Assembly (NCBI GenBank): GCA_002733765.1
Contig: NVWU01000022.1
Coordinates: 1 to 64,000, forward strand
Direction: 5' to 3'
DNA: 64,000 nt
Origin: Colwellia sp.
GTDB lineage: Bacteria > Pseudomonadota > Gammaproteobacteria > Enterobacterales > Alteromonadaceae
The notes under the pieces were generated by a model. It did no database searches, was not told the DNA's origin, and was given only the letters and a program-made list of their open reading frames with translations. Position numbers and translations under genes: made by a program. Below are positions 60,131 through 64,000 of the stretch, one piece after another; position 1 is the first letter of the stretch, and the number at the start of each line of letters is the position of its first letter.

Positions 60131-61480
60131 TTATCCAAACTGATGATAATTAATAGGGAAATACTGACAAGGATCATCCACTGTCATTAAATGATAAATA
60201 TTAAACTCATATGTCTCACCTAATGGTATTTCTAATGGGGAAAAAATAAGACCACAATTGCCAGAAGTAGCAATTCGGCCTTTATATGGAGCATGTAATA
60301 ACGCTATTCTCGCCTTAGAGCATACTTGAGTGGCGATGTCTTGAGTTTCAGCTAACACTTCTATAACTACGCATACTTCTTTAGCTACAGTTAAATCTGT
60401 TTCTAATGACCCTAATACGCCATCACGCCCGTAAACATGAAAGAGCAGCTTAAATTTGTCTTTTAAATGTGGAAAGTTTTGTAATGCATAACCCTTTGCC
60501 ATAACTTCAATTTCATCGAGAGCAGAAATAACATTAGGATCACGTACCCCTGCAATAGTGGTTGATCGATAACCAACTAATTTTGCTCCTTCTAGTTTAA
60601 TGGTATAGGGAGTAGGGTTAAATTGACTGCCTGAAACCTTTACTCTTCTTTCATCTATTTGTTCAAATTTACAAGTTGATAAGTCTAAAGTTCCTCCTGG
60701 GCCAGGTAGTAGATATGGATGAGACTTTTCATACATAGTATGTGCGGCAATAGATGTTTCTGTACAAATTGATTGTTCACTTAGAGGTTCTAGTGTGAAA
60801 TGGTCTTGGCTGATTGTTCCCAACATTACTTGACATGAAGGCTGAGCACAGAGTCCTCCACACTCTAAAATTTTCCCCATATGCCAGCTTAATGCCGGAT
60901 CAAAACCTTTATTTATACAAAAAGCGGCAAGTGGGGCAGGATCATAAGCACGACCAGCAATAATAACATCAACGTTATTTTTAATTGCTTCAACAAAAGG
61001 CTCCATTCCCATTTGAGCAACTACAGTTGTTGCATTGTTTATTTCTAATAGCGTTAATGCAGGTACAGATCTACCACAGGCGCTTATTTTTCCATCAATA
61101 AGTTTATCTTTTATTATTTCTTTTGGTATATCCGCATAAATGCTAGCAGAAGAAAGTGAATAACCTTGTTGTTCACATATTTCTTTTACCATTACTTGAA
61201 TTTTATCGACTTGAATATTTGAACCTGCACCACCAGCAGAGCTGATATAAAGTGGAATTTTATGTTCGTGTACAGCTTTGAGTAAAATTAATAATTCAGC
61301 TCTGTAAGATCCTTCAGGGCAAGTCATACTGCCGTTACCAATTTTTATTGGACCACTGTCAACAGAGCCAGAATCTATAATAATTACATCAGGATTACGT
61401 GCTATACCCTTGTTGAAATCTTCAACAGGAAAGCCATAACCCAGCATTCCTGTAGGTGTTAATACTTTTATTTTATTCAT
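60131..61480 (-). CDS. AtuA / DUF1446 family protein
   Basis: The 449 residues belong to the acyclic terpene utilisation AtuA (DUF1446) family. Markers are KVLTPTGMLGYGFPVEDFNK at the start, PDVIIIDSGSVDSGP, YISSAGGAGSNIQVDKI, IIAGRAYDPAPLAAF, HMGKILECGGLCAQPSC, and STTIAGVRDPNVISALDEIE. In pseudomonads AtuA is encoded with citronellol catabolism genes but its reaction is unknown; members with about 580 residues also carry a C-terminal domain that this one lacks. Here it pairs with DUF4387 and a hydroxycarboxylate transporter, and no CoA ligase or carboxylase genes are nearby, so a terpene role is not supported. Organic-acid metabolism is an inference. It is 21 bases downstream of the duplicated terminator. 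Confidence 0.82.
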   Translation of the reverse strand: MNKIKVLTPTGMLGYGFPVEDFNKGIARNPDVIIIDSGSVDSGPIKIGNGSMTCPEGSYRAELLILLKAVHEHKIPLYISSAGGAGSNIQVDKIQVMVKEICEQQGYSLSSASIYADIPKEIIKDKLIDGKISACGRSVPALTLLEINNATTVVAQMGMEPFVEAIKNNVDVIIAGRAYDPAPLAAFCINKGFDPALSWHMGKILECGGLCAQPSCQVMLGTISQDHFTLEPLSEQSICTETSIAAHTMYEKSHPYLLPGPGGTLDLSTCKFEQIDERRVKVSGSQFNPTPYTIKLEGAKLVGYRSTTIAGVRDPNVISALDEIEVMAKGYALQNFPHLKDKFKLLFHVYGRDGVLGSLETDLTVAKEVCVVIEVLAETQDIATQVCSKARIALLHAPYKGRIATSGNCGLIFSPLEIPLGETYEFNIYHLMTVDDPCQYFPINYHQFG

Positions 61481-61504
61481 TTAAATTTTCTTAACGGTAT
61501 ATTG

Positions 61505-61536
61505 AAAAAATCGTATAGGGAAAATCCCCTATACGA
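61505..61536 (-). terminator. Second (downstream) terminator copy
   Basis: On the minus strand TCGTATAGGG pairs with CCCTATACGA (arms 61527-61536 and 61511-61520) around a 6-base loop, followed by six T. It is a standard intrinsic terminator lying 24 bases before the AtuA-type start, so any transcript from the receptor promoter must pass it. Confidence 0.85.
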
Positions 61537-61578
61537 GGTGCATTACTTTTAACTATGCGAAAGTTTAAAACCTCCTTG

Positions 61579-61610
61579 AAAAAATCGTATAGGGAAAATC
61601 CCCTATACGA
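61579..61610 (-). terminator. First terminator copy, after the TonB receptor gene
   Basis: Same stem and six-T tail as the other copy (arms 61601-61610 and 61585-61594), starting 28 bases after the receptor stop. Confidence 0.88.
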
Positions 61611-61638
61611 GGTGCATTACTTTTAACTATGCGAAAGT

Positions 61639-63996
61639 TTAAAACCTCCAATTGGCTGTAACGCCAATAGTGCGTGGTTGTCCAAAGGTAACGTGAGAGC
61701 TATTACCAAATTTTACATAGTGAGTTTCAAACTCTTCATCAGTAATGTTTTTAGCCCAAATAGAAAGTTGCCAATTATCTAGTTCATATAAAATACGAGC
61801 ATCTAATAGGCCATAAGCTTTAATGATTTCAGGAGATTCATTAGAATTATCTTCAAAGCGATCATCATTCCATGCGTAATCACTTTCTAAAGAAAGTAAA
61901 CCATTGTTATTGAATGGGTTTTCAATGTCATAGGCAATATTTAGCACAAAAGAATGTTCAGGTGTACGGCTTAATCTATTGCCGCTATAGTCATTTTCAC
62001 CATCTATAAAGTCAGTAAAAATAGCATCTAAATAGGTATATTTTAGACCAAGTGATAACTCATCAATAGGTAAAACCATTACCTCAAGCTCTAATCCTTT
62101 TATTTCAGCTTCACCTGCATTTTTAGTAAAAACTACTGTACCTTCAACTTGTCTTACTTGTAAGTCTTCTTGGATCATAAAAAAAATAGAGGAATTTAGT
62201 CTCATACTACCATCGAGTAATTCAGATTTAAGACCTAGTTCAAAATTTATAATATGCTCAGGATCAAAACTTTCTACAGCTTCTTCTGCAGTTAACGCAC
62301 CATCTTGAAAACCACCAGCTTTATATCCTGTTGATACAGTAGCGTAACCAAACAAATCAGGCTCAAATTGAGCGTCTAAGGTTAACTTCCATGTAAATGC
62401 ATCCCAATCATCAATTGCATTAACTTGCTCATAGCCATTTGGGGTTCCTTTTGCGGCTAACTGTAAGCCCATGAAAGAATCTAATGAATCTACAGAAAAG
62501 TCTTTTTCATCAACGCTATATCTACCACCAGCGGTTAAGGTATAAATATCTGATAATGGATAACTTAATTCGCCAAAAATAGCATAACTTTCATTAATCG
62601 CAATTTGATGGAATGACTGTTTTGCTGCAGGAGTTGCTAAGGTATCGGAACTGTCACAACCTGAAGCTACGCCCGCACCATAAGCGGCGGCATATGCTGC
62701 AGGAAAACCAAAGCCTTGCGCTATCAATGCTGGTAATCCGGCGGCATATGCACCTGATGGAATTGCTCCAACTGAAGTCAAAATGCCATCGACTGCACAT
62801 AAGCCACTAAACAAACCTGTTACAGCATTTTGGTTTATATCTGATTTTTCATAGTAACCACCAACTTGCCAGAAGAGATCATTTTCTGAATTACCTGAAA
62901 TACGAATTTCTAAAGAGTTAGTTTCAGTTTCTTCATCTCCGCCACGTTGTAGTTGGAGAGGGTCACCAACACTATTGCCCGACATGGCAAAATCTAATAA
63001 ATTTGTACCATCAAAGTCTTCATTAAAAACGTAATCTAATTCTTTGTGATTGGCAGTAATATTTATATCTACTAATTCCGTAGACCATTTTGCTGTTGCA
63101 GTGACGCTAAATATGTCTCGCTTTTCAAAACCATCAATTTCACCTGATGTGATACGATTGTCATTATCAGGATCGGTTGATAAGCCCGTAATGTCACTAT
63201 CATATAAGTTTCTTGCTGAACCTCCGTTATCTTCATTAACAACATTAAAAGATAATCCTAGGTCTAAATCATCGGTTGCTTTAAGTAAAAAATGAGCGCG
63301 GCCGGATAACCGGTCTTCAGACATTAATTGATTACTGGTATTGATATTCTCAGCAAAGCCATCATTTTGACTAGCGCTGATAACAAAACGAGAAAATAGC
63401 TTATCTTCAATTAAGGGTATATTTACCATGCCATTGGTATTTAAAATACCATCACTACCTACAGTTGCTTGTAATTTTGCATCAAAATACCTATCAGCCT
63501 TATTAGTAATAACATGTATTAAGCCGCCAACAACATTCTTTCCCCAAAGTGTTCCTTGTGGTCCTTTTAAAATTTCGATGCGTTGTAGGTCAAAGTAATC
63601 GAAAGAAAGAAAAGCAGGGCGAGACATGTATATATTATCAACATACACAGCGGTTGACTGATCGCCACCTGCACCAGTATCTGCCGAACCAACTCCTCGG
63701 ATAAATGGGCGTGGTTGAGAACTAGGAAAAGCATCTAATGATAATCCTGGAGTCAGATTTGCAATGTTTTGAACACTTTCAATTCTACTTTTCTCTATCT
63801 GGTCACCTGAAAGCACATCTATAGTTAGTGGAGTACTTTGTGAATATTGCTCACGTTTTTGTGCTGTTACTACTATTTTCTCTATAGCTGTAGCACTCTT
63901 TTTGTCTTCTATAACTTCTTCAGCTAAAGCCGGTTGTACTACTAATGCAATGGCTATTGATAACGCTGATAAGTTGAATTTATTATATTTTTCCAT
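61639..63996 (-). CDS. TonB-dependent outer-membrane receptor
   Basis: The 785 residues start with a signal peptide (SALSIAIALVVQPALA, cleavage after about 25), a TonB box (EKIVVTAQKREQ), a plug domain (SVQNIANLTPGLSLDAFPSS, RPFIRGVGSADTGAGGDQST, RIEILKGPQGTLWGKNVVGG) and a 22-strand barrel ending in Phe (GVTANWRF). It imports a scarce or large solute with energy from TonB; the plug type is common among receptors for non-siderophore substrates in Alteromonadales. An Ala/Gly-rich insert around residues 398-450 is bounded by Cys400 and Cys447, probably an extracellular loop with a disulfide. It lies directly upstream of the AtuA operon, but two terminators intervene. The gene is complete; its promoter is outside the window. 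Confidence 0.9.
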   Translation of the reverse strand: MEKYNKFNLSALSIAIALVVQPALAEEVIEDKKSATAIEKIVVTAQKREQYSQSTPLTIDVLSGDQIEKSRIESVQNIANLTPGLSLDAFPSSQPRPFIRGVGSADTGAGGDQSTAVYVDNIYMSRPAFLSFDYFDLQRIEILKGPQGTLWGKNVVGGLIHVITNKADRYFDAKLQATVGSDGILNTNGMVNIPLIEDKLFSRFVISASQNDGFAENINTSNQLMSEDRLSGRAHFLLKATDDLDLGLSFNVVNEDNGGSARNLYDSDITGLSTDPDNDNRITSGEIDGFEKRDIFSVTATAKWSTELVDINITANHKELDYVFNEDFDGTNLLDFAMSGNSVGDPLQLQRGGDEETETNSLEIRISGNSENDLFWQVGGYYEKSDINQNAVTGLFSGLCAVDGILTSVGAIPSGAYAAGLPALIAQGFGFPAAYAAAYGAGVASGCDSSDTLATPAAKQSFHQIAINESYAIFGELSYPLSDIYTLTAGGRYSVDEKDFSVDSLDSFMGLQLAAKGTPNGYEQVNAIDDWDAFTWKLTLDAQFEPDLFGYATVSTGYKAGGFQDGALTAEEAVESFDPEHIINFELGLKSELLDGSMRLNSSIFFMIQEDLQVRQVEGTVVFTKNAGEAEIKGLELEVMVLPIDELSLGLKYTYLDAIFTDFIDGENDYSGNRLSRTPEHSFVLNIAYDIENPFNNNGLLSLESDYAWNDDRFEDNSNESPEIIKAYGLLDARILYELDNWQLSIWAKNITDEEFETHYVKFGNSSHVTFGQPRTIGVTANWRF

Positions 63997-64000
63997 TTGC

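Larger units (their letters stand above)
61502..61649. repeat. Perfect 74-bp tandem duplication
   Basis: Bases 61502-61575 and 61576-61649 are identical. On the minus strand each unit holds the last few codons of the TonB receptor gene with its stop (real in the right copy, remnant in the left), a short spacer and a terminator. The absence of any difference indicates a very recent duplication or a gene-conversion event. Confidence 0.95.

Overview
The window looks like a chromosomal segment of a cold- or marine-type gammaproteobacterium of the Alteromonadales, most like Colwellia or a close relative. This rests on the AT-rich sequence, a complete Na+-pumping NADH:quinone reductase operon (nqrABCDEF) with its maturation genes apbE and nqrM, sodium-type flagellar stator genes (pomAB), and gene orders shared across Alteromonadales and enterobacteria (rpoE-rseABC-lepA-lepB-rnc-era-recO-pdxJ; barA/rlmD-relA-mazG; pyrG-eno; ftsB-ispD-ispF-truD-surE-pcm-nlpD-rpoS/mutS). 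The species is an inference; no rRNA or tRNA gene was recognised.

Layout. 1-3278: an outer-membrane porin, then a patch of decayed genes: a frameshifted truncated hemoglobin with a broken gene behind it, and divergent from them a decayed HxlR-type regulator. 3279-10771: the Na+-NQR module with its flavin transferase ApbE and the maturation factor NqrM. 10868-13937 (minus): xseB-ispA-dxs, isoprenoid precursor supply. 14174-22096: pomAB, thiI, a panE-like reductase and a VanZ-like protein, yajQ, slyD, ygfZ, sdhE-ygfX. 22093-26837: nadB and the envelope-stress operon rpoE-rseABC, with a candidate self-activated sigma-E promoter. 26927-33585: lepA, lepB, rnc, era, recO, pdxJ and a small unknown gene. 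33746-42433: barA (minus), rlmD, relA, mazG, an RNA methyltransferase and a DUF454 membrane protein. 42889-54610: a DUF4202 gene, pyrG, eno, an unknown gene, ftsB, ispD, ispF, truD, surE, pcm, a YqaA-type membrane protein, nlpD and rpoS. mutS follows on the minus strand.

57613-63996 (all minus) differs from the housekeeping remainder. It is a catabolic-looking cluster: a TonB-dependent receptor, an AtuA/DUF1446 protein, a DUF4387 protein, a 2-hydroxycarboxylate-family transporter and a GntR/FCD regulator. Gene content suggests uptake and breakdown of an unidentified organic acid. Between the receptor and the enzyme genes lies a perfect 74-bp tandem duplication carrying two copies of an intrinsic terminator, probably limiting read-through. 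This cluster is the best candidate here for an undescribed system.

Dispersed repeats: one full MITE-like element (about 174 bp) lies between relA and mazG. Related end fragments lie upstream of thiI, at the 3' end of barA, and beside a terminator upstream of pyrG. A different short element follows the terminators of both the nqr operon and eno.
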